Shown: positions 44,553-54,630, counted from the first letter of the stretch. The stretch: DNA of 64,000 bases from Psychrobacter cibarius (GCF_016107535.1 NZ_JABASQ010000004.1:152930-216929); one strand, 5' to 3'. The notes: generated from the letters alone by a model not told the origin. Program-made: numbers and translations.

Positions 44553-47210
44553 ATGGACAACGCTCTAGTACAACCAATGAATGATCAATTCAAAAAGCCC
44601 CTGCCAGATACCGACCTCTATTACTTTGACACCCGCGAGGCTGTCGAAAATATTGAAGCTGGCGCGTATGACAAGCTACCGTTTTGCTCAAAAGTACTAT
44701 GTGAAAACTTGGTACGTCGTTGCCCACCAGAAGAGCTAACAGCTGCTTTAAAACAACATATTGAGGGCAAACAAGATTTAGATTTTCCTTGGTACCCTGC
44801 CCGCGTGGTTTGTCATGACATCTTAGGTCAGACCGCGTTTGTCGATTTGGCAGGTCTACGTGATGCCATCGCTGAGCAAGGTGGCGATCCGTCTAAAGTG
44901 AATCCAATCGTGCCAACGCAATTAATTGTTGACCATTCACTAGCCGTTGAACATGCCGGCTTTGAGGAAAACGCTTTTGAGAAAAACCGTGCTATCGAAG
45001 AGCGCCGTAACGATGATCGCTTTCACTTTATCAACTGGTGCCAGTATGCCTTTGATAATGTCAACGTCGTACCGCCCGGTAACGGCATCATGCATCAGAT
45101 CAATCTAGAAAAAATGTCGCCTGTCGTCCAAGTCGTCCAAAACAAAGCCGGTGAACAAGTAGCCTTTGCCGATACTTTAGTCGGTACAGATAGCCATACG
45201 CCTATGGTCGATGCGCTTGGCGTTATCTCTATCGGTGTTGGCGGATTGGAAGCTGAGAGCGTTATGCTAGGCAACCCGTCTTATATGCGCCTACCAGATT
45301 ACGTTGGTGTTAAATTAACTGGCAAGTTGCAAAAAGGCATTACTGGTACGGATCTCGTACTTGCGATGACTGAGTTTTTACGTGATGCAGGCGTTGTCTC
45401 TACCTATATTGAATTCTTTGGTGAAGGTGCACGTCAGCTGAGTGTTGGTGACCGTGCTTCTATCTCCAACATGACGCCTGAGTATGGCGCAACTGCTGCC
45501 ATGTTCTATATCGATGAGCAAACCATCGATTACTTACGCCTAACTGGTCGTAGTGAAGATCAGATTAAACTGGTTGAGCAGTATGCCAAGCAAGTGGGTT
45601 TATGGGCTGATGGCATGGAAAAAGCTGAATATGCTCGCGTGCTTGAGTTTGATCTATCAGCAGTTGTACGTAATATGGCAGGGCCGTCGCGTCCGCATGC
45701 TCGTGTCTCAACCACGGATTTGGTTGCCAAAGGTATTGCTCACGGTGCTGATGAAAAACTACCAGAACCCAAAGACGGCATGATGCCAGATGGCGCAGTT
45801 ATTATCGCGGCTATCACCAGCTGCACCAACACCTCAAACCCACGCAATATGGTAGCAGCAGGCCTCGTTGCCCGTAACGCCAATGCTAAAGGCTTGTTAC
45901 GTAAGCCTTGGGTAAAATCATCATTAGCACCAGGCTCTAAAACCGTCAAAATGTACCTAGAAGAAGCAGGCTTGATGTCTGAGCTACAAGAAATCGGCTT
46001 TGACGTGGTTGGCTTTGCTTGTACGACGTGTAATGGTATGAGTGGCGCACTTGATCCTGATATCGAAAAAGAAATCATCGATCGTGACTTGTTTAGTACG
46101 GCAGTATTATCAGGCAACCGCAATTTCGATGGTCGTATCCATCCATACGCCAAGCAAGCATTTTTAGCGTCACCACCATTGGTGATTGCCTATGCTATTG
46201 CCGGTAACATCCGTTTTGATATCGAAAAAGACTCATTAGGAAAAGACCAAAACGGCAATGACGTTTATCTAAAAGACATCTGGTTCGATGATGATGAAGT
46301 TGATGCCATCGTGGCTAAAGCGGTAAAACCTGAACAATTTAACGCTGTTTATATTCCGATGTTTGACGAAGCCAAAAAAGACACGGGTAAAGCATTAAGT
46401 CCGCTCTATAACTGGCGTGAACAGACGACTTATATCCGCCGTCCGCCGTATTGGGAAGGCAAAATGGCAGCGATGAATAAGCTAAAAGGTATGCGCCCGT
46501 TAGCGGTGTTAGGTGACAATATCACTACTGACCATTTATCGCCATCTAATGCGATTTTGGGTGACTCAGCTGCTGGCGAGTACCTTGATACCATGGGTCT
46601 GCCGGCGGAAGACTATAACTCATACGCCACGCATCGTGGCGACCACTTAACGGCGCAGCGTGCGACCTTTGCCAATCCTAAGCTATTGAATGAGATGGTA
46701 CGTGACGAGAAAGGTGAAGTAATACAAGGTTCGCTTGCTAGAGTAGAGCCTGAAGGTCAAGTCATGCGTATGTGGGAAGCAATTGAAACCTATATGAACC
46801 GCGAGCAACCATTGATCATCATCGCCGGTGACGGCTATGGTCAAGGCTCAAGCCGTGACTGGGCTGCTAAAGGTGTACGTTTAGCAGGTGTTGAAGTAGT
46901 GGTTGCTGAAGATTTTGAGCGTATTCACCGCCAAAACTTGGTCGGTATGGGCGCACTACCTTTGCAGTTTAAAGAAGGTGTCAATCGTAATACTCTAAAT
47001 ATCGGTGGCACCGAAGTATTTGATATCGAAGGCGAAGTGTCTGCTGGCGGTGAGATGACATTGGTCATTAACCGCACAGATGGCACTGTCGATAAAGCCT
47101 CAGTGAAATGTCGTTTAGATACCGCTGATGAAGTTAAAATGTATAACGCTGGCGGTATGCTACAGCGCTTTGCCAAAGAGTTTATCGAAGGTACGTTAGA
47201 TATCGTTTAA
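44553..47210 (+). CDS. acnD: Fe/S-dependent 2-methylisocitrate dehydratase (AcnD)
   Basis: 885 residues, aconitase superfamily. Cluster cysteines appear in ITSCTNTSNP (~430) and ACTTCNGMSG (~500). GTDSHTPMVDALGV and the C-terminal swivel-domain segment GDGYGQGSSRDWAAKG are also present. It dehydrates 2-methylcitrate to an aconitate isomer that PrpF then reconfigures. AcnD without PrpF is non-productive in Shewanella-type systems, and prpF follows downstream. Terminated by a strong hairpin. Confidence 0.95.
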   Translation: MDNALVQPMNDQFKKPLPDTDLYYFDTREAVENIEAGAYDKLPFCSKVLCENLVRRCPPEELTAALKQHIEGKQDLDFPWYPARVVCHDILGQTAFVDLAGLRDAIAEQGGDPSKVNPIVPTQLIVDHSLAVEHAGFEENAFEKNRAIEERRNDDRFHFINWCQYAFDNVNVVPPGNGIMHQINLEKMSPVVQVVQNKAGEQVAFADTLVGTDSHTPMVDALGVISIGVGGLEAESVMLGNPSYMRLPDYVGVKLTGKLQKGITGTDLVLAMTEFLRDAGVVSTYIEFFGEGARQLSVGDRASISNMTPEYGATAAMFYIDEQTIDYLRLTGRSEDQIKLVEQYAKQVGLWADGMEKAEYARVLEFDLSAVVRNMAGPSRPHARVSTTDLVAKGIAHGADEKLPEPKDGMMPDGAVIIAAITSCTNTSNPRNMVAAGLVARNANAKGLLRKPWVKSSLAPGSKTVKMYLEEAGLMSELQEIGFDVVGFACTTCNGMSGALDPDIEKEIIDRDLFSTAVLSGNRNFDGRIHPYAKQAFLASPPLVIAYAIAGNIRFDIEKDSLGKDQNGNDVYLKDIWFDDDEVDAIVAKAVKPEQFNAVYIPMFDEAKKDTGKALSPLYNWREQTTYIRRPPYWEGKMAAMNKLKGMRPLAVLGDNITTDHLSPSNAILGDSAAGEYLDTMGLPAEDYNSYATHRGDHLTAQRATFANPKLLNEMVRDEKGEVIQGSLARVEPEGQVMRMWEAIETYMNREQPLIIIAGDGYGQGSSRDWAAKGVRLAGVEVVVAEDFERIHRQNLVGMGALPLQFKEGVNRNTLNIGGTEVFDIEGEVSAGGEMTLVINRTDGTVDKASVKCRLDTADEVKMYNAGGMLQRFAKEFIEGTLDIV

Positions 47211-47252
47211 TAGAAACGAATAAACAACAACGATAGCTGCCGTACACGTGAC

Positions 47253-47291
47253 AAAAGCCAATGTTATGTTTATATGGCATTGGCTTTTTTA
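47253..47291 (+). terminator. Terminator after acnD
   Basis: AAAAGCCAATG pairs with CATTGGCTTTT, with a 14-base loop and T-run. Confidence 0.85.
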
Positions 47292-47447
47292 GTAGTCTCA
47301 CAATAGATTCTGATACTCTTTAGTCTTATTAGGCTTCTATCCATTAAATACATTACTTATAGTATTTTATTTAAATGAATTTTCTTAAAAAATAAACATT
47401 TGTTTTTCTATTTAGTATAATTGTCATTTTTTATCATAAGAAGTGGC

Positions 47448-48125
47448 ATGAAAAACATCCATAGAACTTTTATTATTTTGATTTCTGTATTGAATCTTAG
47501 CGGTTGTAGTAGTCTCACTGATTTATCAATGGTAGACGTCTCTATTTCCATTTTCGTTATTGCTATTATTATTGGTTGTTGGGTTTCTAATGTACGTACC
47601 GGCCGCGATATACAAGAGTCCGTTGATAGTATTATACAAATTCGACGGGAACAACTTGAAATGGCTAAGTCCGATTTGAGACCTGGCATTGATGAAGGCG
47701 ACCCAGTTTCGCAGTATCTCTTGGCGCTTAAATTTCATACTGGTGATGGTGTCGGTCAAGACTTAGTAGCAGCGTGTTACTGGTACAGTTTGTCCGCTGA
47801 AAGTGGATTTATTCATGCCGTGACAACTTTAGCCCTTATGTATATAAAAGGATGGGGTACCAAGCAAGATTTGACTAAAGCTGCTAAGCTTTTGTCTATT
47901 GCCTCAAAAGAAGGCGATCTGCAGGCACAGAACTTTTTAGCAGCAGCCTATTTAAACGGATGGGGTGTTCGAAAAAATGAAGAAAAAGCACGTTATTGGC
48001 TGCAACAAGCAGCTGCACAAAGCTCTGAAGAATCTAGTGAGTCTATAAATATGTTGTCGCCGCAATCTATTGAATCATTAACAATGGTCATTCAAAACGG
48101 TGATGAATATATCGTACTAAAATAA
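47448..48125 (+). CDS. Sel1-repeat membrane lipoprotein between acnD and prpF
   Basis: About 225 residues. The start (47448) gives a signal/lipobox LNLSGC, followed by a second hydrophobic helix (SISIFVIAIIIGCWV). Then come Sel1/TPR-like repeats: AACYWYSLSAESGFIHAVTTLALMY, KAAKLLSIASKEGDLQAQNFLAAAY and KARYWLQQAAAQ. Sel1 proteins are scaffolds for protein contacts. It sits in what is usually a contiguous acnD-prpF pair. Confidence 0.8.
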   Translation: MKNIHRTFIILISVLNLSGCSSLTDLSMVDVSISIFVIAIIIGCWVSNVRTGRDIQESVDSIIQIRREQLEMAKSDLRPGIDEGDPVSQYLLALKFHTGDGVGQDLVAACYWYSLSAESGFIHAVTTLALMYIKGWGTKQDLTKAAKLLSIASKEGDLQAQNFLAAAYLNGWGVRKNEEKARYWLQQAAAQSSEESSESINMLSPQSIESLTMVIQNGDEYIVLK

Positions 48126-48138
48126 TAGGAATACAAAA

Positions 48139-49368
48139 ATGACCCGACCAAACCCTGCTTTTGTCCCACAACTATCTGTCCCCGCCACCTATATGCGTGG
48201 CGGCACCTCAAAAGGTACATTCTTTAAACTATCTGATTTACCTGAGCGTTGCCAAGTCGCTGGCGAGTCACGTGATAAGTTTTTGCTACGTGTCATCGGT
48301 AGCCCTGATCCTTATGGTAAGCAAATAGACGGCTTAGGCAATGGCAGCTCCAGCACCTCTAAGACAGTCATTCTCTCTCAATCTGATAAAGCAGATCATG
48401 ATGTGAATTATCTGTTTGGGCAGGTTAATATCGCTAAGCCAATGATTGATTGGGCGGGTAACTGTGGCAACTTAACTGCGGCGGTTGGTGCCTGTGCCAT
48501 CAATATGGGCTTAGTCGATACTGATAAGATCGTAAATAGTGCGAATACTGGCATTTGCGAAGTACGCATTTGGCAACAGAATATTGGTAAAACGATTATC
48601 GCTCATGTACCTGTTTACATGGACGCACAAGGCAAAGTGCAAGTACAAGAAACTGGCGATTTTGAATTAGACGGTGTAACCTTCCCAGCGGCTGAAGTCA
48701 AAATTGAGTTTATCGATCCTGTTGATGCTACCAGCGATATGTTCCCTACTGGTAACTTGGTCGATGATTTTGATGTCTCTGGCTGTGGTCTAAATACTGA
48801 TAGCGTCAAGGCAACTTTTATTAGTGCTGGTATCCCAACCATCTTTATGAAAGCAGAAGATTTAGGCTTTACCGGTACTGAGCTACAAGGCGACATCAAT
48901 AGTAATAGCGAGCTACTTGCCAAGCTTGAAAACATCCGTGCCAAAGGTGGTGTTGCTATGGGACTATTTAAAGATGTGAGTGAGGCGCAAACCAGCCAAC
49001 ATATTCCAAAAATTGCATGGGTTGGCGCTGCACAAAGTTACAGCGCATCAAGTGGTAAATCAGTCGATGCAGACGATATTGACTTAGTCGTACGTGCCAT
49101 GAGTATGGGTCAATTGCATCATGCGATGATGGGCACAGCAGCGGTCGCTATTGCCGCCGCAGCGACCACGCAAGGGACATTGGTCAATGAAGCAGCAGGT
49201 GCAGGCGAGCTGACCGAGGTGCGTTTTGGTCACCCTTCAGGAACCTTACTTGTAGGTGGAAAAACCGAGCAAGTCGATGGACGCTGGCAAGCCAAAAAAG
49301 TCTCGATGAGCCGCTCGGCACGCCGTATTATGGTTGGTGAAGTGTTTGTACCAGCGGATGCTTTTTAG
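48139..49368 (+). CDS. prpF: 2-methylaconitate cis-trans isomerase
   Basis: 409 residues, PrpF family with a diaminopimelate-epimerase-like fold; N-terminal YMRGGTSKGTFF and central NWAGNCGNLTAAVG-type segment (DWAGNCGNLTAAVGACA). It isomerises the AcnD product so that aconitase can hydrate it. The ATG lies 13 bases past the Sel1 gene stop, with a modest ribosome site (TAGGA), so it probably shares the Sel1 gene promoter. Confidence 0.95.
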   Translation: MTRPNPAFVPQLSVPATYMRGGTSKGTFFKLSDLPERCQVAGESRDKFLLRVIGSPDPYGKQIDGLGNGSSSTSKTVILSQSDKADHDVNYLFGQVNIAKPMIDWAGNCGNLTAAVGACAINMGLVDTDKIVNSANTGICEVRIWQQNIGKTIIAHVPVYMDAQGKVQVQETGDFELDGVTFPAAEVKIEFIDPVDATSDMFPTGNLVDDFDVSGCGLNTDSVKATFISAGIPTIFMKAEDLGFTGTELQGDINSNSELLAKLENIRAKGGVAMGLFKDVSEAQTSQHIPKIAWVGAAQSYSASSGKSVDADDIDLVVRAMSMGQLHHAMMGTAAVAIAAAATTQGTLVNEAAGAGELTEVRFGHPSGTLLVGGKTEQVDGRWQAKKVSMSRSARRIMVGEVFVPADAF

Positions 49369-49382
49369 TTAAGGAGACTTAA

Positions 49383-50321
49383 ATGGCTTACGATCTTACA
49401 GAAAAACTAGTTATCGGTATTTCATCAAGCGCATTATTTGATCTTAAAGAATCAGATAGTATATTCAGGACAGAAGGCGAGCAAGCCTATAGAGAATATC
49501 AGAGAAAGAATCAAGATGATGCTCTTAATACTGGGGTCGCCTACCCTTTTATCAGGAGACTATTGAAGCTAAATGAGCTGCTTAAAGATCCGTTAGTAGA
49601 AGTTATTTTATTATCACGCAATGATCCTGACACCGGCCTCAGGGTTATTAACTCAATTGAACATTATAACCTTTCTATTACTCGTGCGGTTTTTTTGCAA
49701 GGTCGATCAGCACACGAATATATTCCAGCCTTTGATATTGAATTATTTTTATCTGCTAATGAGGGAGACATTAAACAAGCAATAGAGGCAGGTTACCCAG
49801 CAGGTCAGATTTTACATGGAGATATTTCTGATAATATTGAAGATACGCAATTGAGAATAGCATTCGATTTTGATGGCGTGATAATCGACGATGAATCTGA
49901 AAGTGTTTATAAAGAAAATAAAAACCTTGATGAGTTTCACCTCCATGAGTCTACTAAGGTTGATATAGCTCATAATCCAGGACCACTAAAGAATTTTATT
50001 GACCGTATTTCTCATATTCAAAAACTTGAAAATGATTATAAGCTTGAAAACCCTAATTATGAACCAATGGTAAGAGTCTCTATCGTCACTGCAAGAAACG
50101 CACCTTCACATAAACGTGCAATTAACACAATGCGTGAATGGGGTATTCTTGCGAATGAAGCTTTTTTTATGGGCGGAGTAGACAAATCAAAGGTTCTTGA
50201 GATATTAAAGCCTCATATCTTTTTTGACGACCAGATGACACATTTGAAATCATCTGGTGTATTGCCATCAGTTCATATTCCTTTTGGAATCGCTAATAAA
50301 GTAGTACATAATGAAAGCTAA
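49383..50321 (+). CDS. 5'-nucleotidase, NT5C1 family
   Basis: 312 residues, cytosolic. FLSANEGDI and RIAFDFDGVIIDDESE (DxDG) are characteristic of the 5'-nucleotidase PF06189 group, and the FFMGGVDKSKVLEILKPHIFFDDQ segment near the C-terminus carries the late acidic motif. It dephosphorylates nucleoside monophosphates. The gene starts 14 bases after prpF with a TAAGGAGA ribosome site, so it is co-transcribed. Homologues near prp genes are seen elsewhere, but a metabolic link is not known to me. Confidence 0.85.
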   Translation: MAYDLTEKLVIGISSSALFDLKESDSIFRTEGEQAYREYQRKNQDDALNTGVAYPFIRRLLKLNELLKDPLVEVILLSRNDPDTGLRVINSIEHYNLSITRAVFLQGRSAHEYIPAFDIELFLSANEGDIKQAIEAGYPAGQILHGDISDNIEDTQLRIAFDFDGVIIDDESESVYKENKNLDEFHLHESTKVDIAHNPGPLKNFIDRISHIQKLENDYKLENPNYEPMVRVSIVTARNAPSHKRAINTMREWGILANEAFFMGGVDKSKVLEILKPHIFFDDQMTHLKSSGVLPSVHIPFGIANKVVHNES

Positions 50322-50343
50322 TTACTAATATTCATAAAAATAC

Positions 50344-52197
50344 ATGCCAACATCTCCCCAGCCACGCCATGTGCAGTTAGATAAGAAGCCGCCACTCAAA
50401 AAAACGGAGCGGCGCGCTTTGCTGTGGGATATCCTCAAAAAGCTTGCCGTCTTTGCCGCGCCATATAAAGTTTTAATTATTGCCACACTGATACTAACGG
50501 TGCTTGGCTCCTTTACAGCGCAAGTTAATGCCTTTGTGCTGCGCTATGCAGTTGATACCTTGACCGAAATTGCCACGCTTGCCGAGCCGTGGCAGGCAGG
50601 CGTGCGTATGCTAGGTATCATCAGTGCCGTACTCTTAACCAAAGAGATACTGTCGATATTTATCTCTTTTGGTCAGCGCTTTTATGGTGAGAAAATTCGT
50701 ATCAATCTCTCGCGTGATTTATCGCAAAAAATCATTGAGCGCATCCTCACCTACCGCATGGCATTTTATACCAGTAGCGAAAACGACAGCGGCAAGTTGC
50801 AAACGCGTATCGATTATGGCGTTAGTAGTCTTACAAGCTTAGTGCAAAACTTCTTTATCGATATGCTGCCACTGTTTGCTAGCGCGATCGTCTCACTCAT
50901 CATTATGTTTTCGACCAATTTTTGGATAGGCTTGGTCGGTCTTATTATCATTCCGATATATTTTTTCATCAGTCAAAAACAAGCACGGCGTCTACAAGGA
51001 TTCCGTCGGCAGATGCGTGGCTATAGAGAAGCCAAAAGTGGCTTGGTTATCTCCTTGATCAACTCCATCAGCGTGGTGAAATCCTTTGTTCGTGAGTCGA
51101 TAGAAGCAGAAAAGCACTTAACCATTCAAAAAGACATGACTGACAATCAGCTGCGCATTCGCAGTATTGGTTTTATTTATGATGCGATAAAAACTTTTAT
51201 TGAACAAATTGGCGTGGTGGTAATCATTCTGCTGACATCCTACTTTGTTTTAAAAGGCGAGATGACCATCGGTATGATTTTATTCCATGTCATGCTATTC
51301 CAAAACGTCGCCGCCCCTATCCGCCAATTGCATCGTATCTATGATCAGATTAATAATGCCCTGACTTACGCTGAAGGTTTCTTTGATATATTAGAAGATG
51401 AAAGCCAAGTTGAAGATATCGCGGGCAGAAGTAGTAAAAATTTAAAAGGTCATATTGAGCTAAAAAACGTTGATTTCACGTATCCGAATGGCACGCAAGC
51501 GCTAAAAGATGTCAGCTTTACTATCAAGCCCAATCGTATTACTGCGCTGGTGGGTTTAAGCGGTGCTGGCAAGAGTACGATTATCAGCTTATTGGTAAAG
51601 TTTTATGCGCCAGATAGCGGTACCATATGGCTAGACGGACATAATTTAGCCGACTGCGATACTCATGAATTGCGTCAAAAAATCGGTTTAGTACTACAAA
51701 GCAATCATATATTTTCCGGTACGATTAGCGAAAATATCCGCTATGGTGATATGAATGCGACTGAGGAAGATATTATCATTGCAGCAAAAAAAGCTTCCAT
51801 TCATGAGCAAATTATTAATTTAGCAAAAGGCTATGAGAGTACAGCAAAGTCATTGTCTGGTGGTCAACAGCAACGTATCGCGCTGGCACGGATGTTTTTA
51901 AAAGATCCACCCATTGTGTTTTTGGATGAGCCAACCGCTAGCCTCGATGCTATCGCCAGCCAACAAGTGAAGAAAAGCCTAGATCTCATCAAAAAAGATC
52001 GTACCGTGATTATGGTTTCGCATAATATTGCCCAAATTATCGATGCGGATGACTTGGTCGTGATAGAAGATGGTCGCGTGGTTGAAACTGGTACGCATGA
52101 AGCGCTGTATGAGAAACACGGCAAGTATTTTGAGATATTCAATGCCATGTCGGATAGCTTAAATTTGGATAAAATCAGCCAGACTCTAAAGGGTTAG
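50344..52197 (+). CDS. ABC exporter (fused permease-ATPase, MsbA/LmrA type)
   Basis: 617 residues: six-helix transmembrane domain in the first ~330 residues, then an ATPase domain with Walker A VGLSGAGKST (~400), signature LSGGQQQRIALARM (~502) and Walker B IVFLDEPTAS. Half-transporter that must dimerise. Drug, lipid or peptide export cannot be distinguished. Starts 22 bases past the nucleotidase stop, without a strong ribosome site. Not an obvious propionate gene. Confidence 0.92.
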   Translation: MPTSPQPRHVQLDKKPPLKKTERRALLWDILKKLAVFAAPYKVLIIATLILTVLGSFTAQVNAFVLRYAVDTLTEIATLAEPWQAGVRMLGIISAVLLTKEILSIFISFGQRFYGEKIRINLSRDLSQKIIERILTYRMAFYTSSENDSGKLQTRIDYGVSSLTSLVQNFFIDMLPLFASAIVSLIIMFSTNFWIGLVGLIIIPIYFFISQKQARRLQGFRRQMRGYREAKSGLVISLINSISVVKSFVRESIEAEKHLTIQKDMTDNQLRIRSIGFIYDAIKTFIEQIGVVVIILLTSYFVLKGEMTIGMILFHVMLFQNVAAPIRQLHRIYDQINNALTYAEGFFDILEDESQVEDIAGRSSKNLKGHIELKNVDFTYPNGTQALKDVSFTIKPNRITALVGLSGAGKSTIISLLVKFYAPDSGTIWLDGHNLADCDTHELRQKIGLVLQSNHIFSGTISENIRYGDMNATEEDIIIAAKKASIHEQIINLAKGYESTAKSLSGGQQQRIALARMFLKDPPIVFLDEPTASLDAIASQQVKKSLDLIKKDRTVIMVSHNIAQIIDADDLVVIEDGRVVETGTHEALYEKHGKYFEIFNAMSDSLNLDKISQTLKG

Positions 52198-52268
52198 GAA
52201 TGGTTAATGTGTGCCTAAATCGTTATAATGCCAATCTTTTACCGCCTATTTCCAGAAGCTAGCCCACT

Positions 52269-52895
52269 ATGACTTGTGAATTTTCTATCAAAACCTTTGA
52301 TGAGCTGACCTCAGTTGATCTCTATCATATTTTAAAAGCCCGATCACAAGTGTTTGTGGTTGAGCAAAACTGTGCCTATCAAGATATGGATGAGGTGGAC
52401 TTTGATTGCCTACATCTTATCGCGCATCAAAACGAGGCGTTGGTAGGCTACTGCCGTATCATTCCGCCTGAATTTAATAAATTAAAATCCAATCTATCGG
52501 TCGCCGACCCTACGATTAAGACCAATCATACTGCTATGCCTGCCATCGGTAGAGTGTTGGTATTATCAGAGCACAGAGGTGAGGGTATCGCACGGCAGAT
52601 GATGATTCATGCCATTGCGCACTGCCGTAAAAAATATGGTAAGAAGCGCCCGATTATACTCTCTGCACAAGCCTACTTACTCAGCTTTTATGAGTCCCTG
52701 GGTTTTGTCCCTGAAGGCGATCATTATCTCGAAGACAATATAGAGCATGTAAAAATGGTTCTATACGTTGCCAAGAAAAACAAAGTACAAAAAGAGCGTA
52801 CTGAGTCTGCCTCCACGACGAACAAAGTCTTAAGTTTTCTGCTGTTTATCATGGCGGCTTTATTTGTGTTAGGTCTACTATATTTGATGATTTAA
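52269..52895 (+). CDS. ElaA-like GNAT acyltransferase with C-terminal membrane helix
   Basis: 208 residues. ElaA-type N-terminal part (LYHILKARSQVFVVEQNCAYQDMDEVD) and the acetyl-CoA motif A (IGRVLVLSEHRGEGIARQMM, ~95-114). After the ~165-residue domain, a basic linker leads to a 20-residue hydrophobic end (LLFIMAALFVLGLLYLMI), so the enzyme is probably tail-anchored in the inner membrane. Common ElaA proteins are ~150 residues without this. A TATAAT box lies at 52224-52229. Confidence 0.85.
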   Translation: MTCEFSIKTFDELTSVDLYHILKARSQVFVVEQNCAYQDMDEVDFDCLHLIAHQNEALVGYCRIIPPEFNKLKSNLSVADPTIKTNHTAMPAIGRVLVLSEHRGEGIARQMMIHAIAHCRKKYGKKRPIILSAQAYLLSFYESLGFVPEGDHYLEDNIEHVKMVLYVAKKNKVQKERTESASTTNKVLSFLLFIMAALFVLGLLYLMI

Positions 52896-53039
52896 GCGCG
52901 CCGCAAGGTTTTAATTTTTAACATAATTCAGTTTGGTTGTTTCATATTGAGTATGCTACTTTTAAATGATGGCTAATTTAAAAAAATGACCGAGATAATG
53001 GGTCAAGGAAGCAGCACACTCAAGGAAGAGGAGACAACC

Positions 53040-54584
53040 ATGTCAAATGATAATTCAGATACAACACATTCAAATAAAAATGAGGCAACGGTAGAAAGCA
53101 ATGTCCGTCCAGAATATGACATTGAGATTCAAAAGATTGCTGATTATGTGCTTAATTATTCGATAGATAACGACTCCCCCAATAGCGTAGATGCTTGGAA
53201 TACTGCGCGTCATTGCTTGATGGATACGCTTGGCTGCGGTCTGCTTGCGCTACGTTTCCCTGAATGTACTAAGCATCTGGGTCCTGATTGTGCCGATCAG
53301 CTCACACCTAATGGCGCGCGCGTTCCGGGTACAGTCCACAGACTAGATCCTATCAAAGCTGCCTTTGATATCGGCTGTATGGTGCGCTGGCTAGATTATA
53401 ATGACACGTGGCTGGCTGCTGAATGGGGACACCCTTCGGACAATTTAGGCGGTATCCTAGCAGTCGCCGATTATATCAGCCAACAAAATGTCAGTCGCAA
53501 TCATCCGCCATTAACCATGCGTGAGGTGCTTGAGGCTATGATTATGGCGCATGAGATTCAGGGTGTCATTGCACTCGAAAACTCATTCAACCGTGTGGGT
53601 CTTGATCATGTGTTTTTAGTTAAATTAGCCTCTACTGCTGTGGTCGCCAAGCTCTATAAATTGCCACGTGAGCGTATCATGGCTGCCATCTCGCAGGCGA
53701 TCGTCGATGGTCAGGCGTTGCGTACCTATCGTCATGCACCCAATGCCGGTAGCCGTAAATCTTGGGCGGCAGGCGACGCGACCAGTCGTGCGGTACGCTT
53801 GGTTGATATTACTCGTCGCGGTGAAATGGGTATCCCTGGGGCACTCTCTGCACCGCAATGGGGGTTTTATGATGTATTGTTTAGCCATACAAATAAAGAC
53901 TTAGCCCTTAAACCTGCAAACGAGCGCCGTTTTACTTTCCAGCGTGAGTTTGGCAGTTACGTGATGGAAAATATCTTATTTAAGTTAAGCTTTCCTGCCG
54001 AGTTTCATGCGCAGACTGCTTGTGAGGCTGCTGTAATTTTACATCCACGTATTGACGATAGAATCGACAATATTGAAAAAATTGTCCTGACCACTCATGA
54101 ATCCGCGATTAGAATCATCTCTAAAGAAGGCACATTGGCCAACCCTGCGGATCGCGATCATTGTTTGCAATATATGGTCGCGGTGCCTCTGCTAACTGGC
54201 GATTTAATGGCAGAAAATTATGAAGACGATTATCATGCACAGCACCATCTTTTAATTGATGGTCTACGCCGCAAAATGATCGTAGAAGAAGATGCGGGTT
54301 ATTCAAAAGATTACCATGACCCAAGCAAGCGCTCGATTGCCAATGCCATTCAGATATTTTTTAAAGATGGTAGCAGTACCGACAAGGTTGTTGTCGAATA
54401 CCCTATCGGACATAAGCGCCGCCGCAAAGAAGGTATTCCTGTATTAGAAGCCAAGTTTCGTGCCAGTTTAGCAACGCGTTTTATCGACAGTCGCTGTCAG
54501 GATATTTTTGCGCTTTGTAGCGATCAAACCTGCTTAGAGCACACTCCTGTACATGAGTTTATGAACTTGTTTATGGCGAATTAA
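53040..54584 (+). CDS. prpD: 2-methylcitrate dehydratase
   Basis: About 514 residues, MmgE/PrpD family, with SFPAEFHAQTACEAAV and the GCMVRWLDYNDTWLAAEWGHPSDNLGG segment holding key residues. It dehydrates 2-methylcitrate to 2-methyl-cis-aconitate. Start 53040 follows GGAAGAGGAGA; a start at 52986 would add an 18-residue tail including that ribosome site. It coexists with AcnD/PrpF, giving two routes for the same step, as in Pseudomonas-type clusters. Confidence 0.95.
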   Translation: MSNDNSDTTHSNKNEATVESNVRPEYDIEIQKIADYVLNYSIDNDSPNSVDAWNTARHCLMDTLGCGLLALRFPECTKHLGPDCADQLTPNGARVPGTVHRLDPIKAAFDIGCMVRWLDYNDTWLAAEWGHPSDNLGGILAVADYISQQNVSRNHPPLTMREVLEAMIMAHEIQGVIALENSFNRVGLDHVFLVKLASTAVVAKLYKLPRERIMAAISQAIVDGQALRTYRHAPNAGSRKSWAAGDATSRAVRLVDITRRGEMGIPGALSAPQWGFYDVLFSHTNKDLALKPANERRFTFQREFGSYVMENILFKLSFPAEFHAQTACEAAVILHPRIDDRIDNIEKIVLTTHESAIRIISKEGTLANPADRDHCLQYMVAVPLLTGDLMAENYEDDYHAQHHLLIDGLRRKMIVEEDAGYSKDYHDPSKRSIANAIQIFFKDGSSTDKVVVEYPIGHKRRRKEGIPVLEAKFRASLATRFIDSRCQDIFALCSDQTCLEHTPVHEFMNLFMAN

Positions 54585-54630
54585 GCATTTGCCTATTTGA
54601 AAATTACCTTTATCTTATCAATAACATAGC

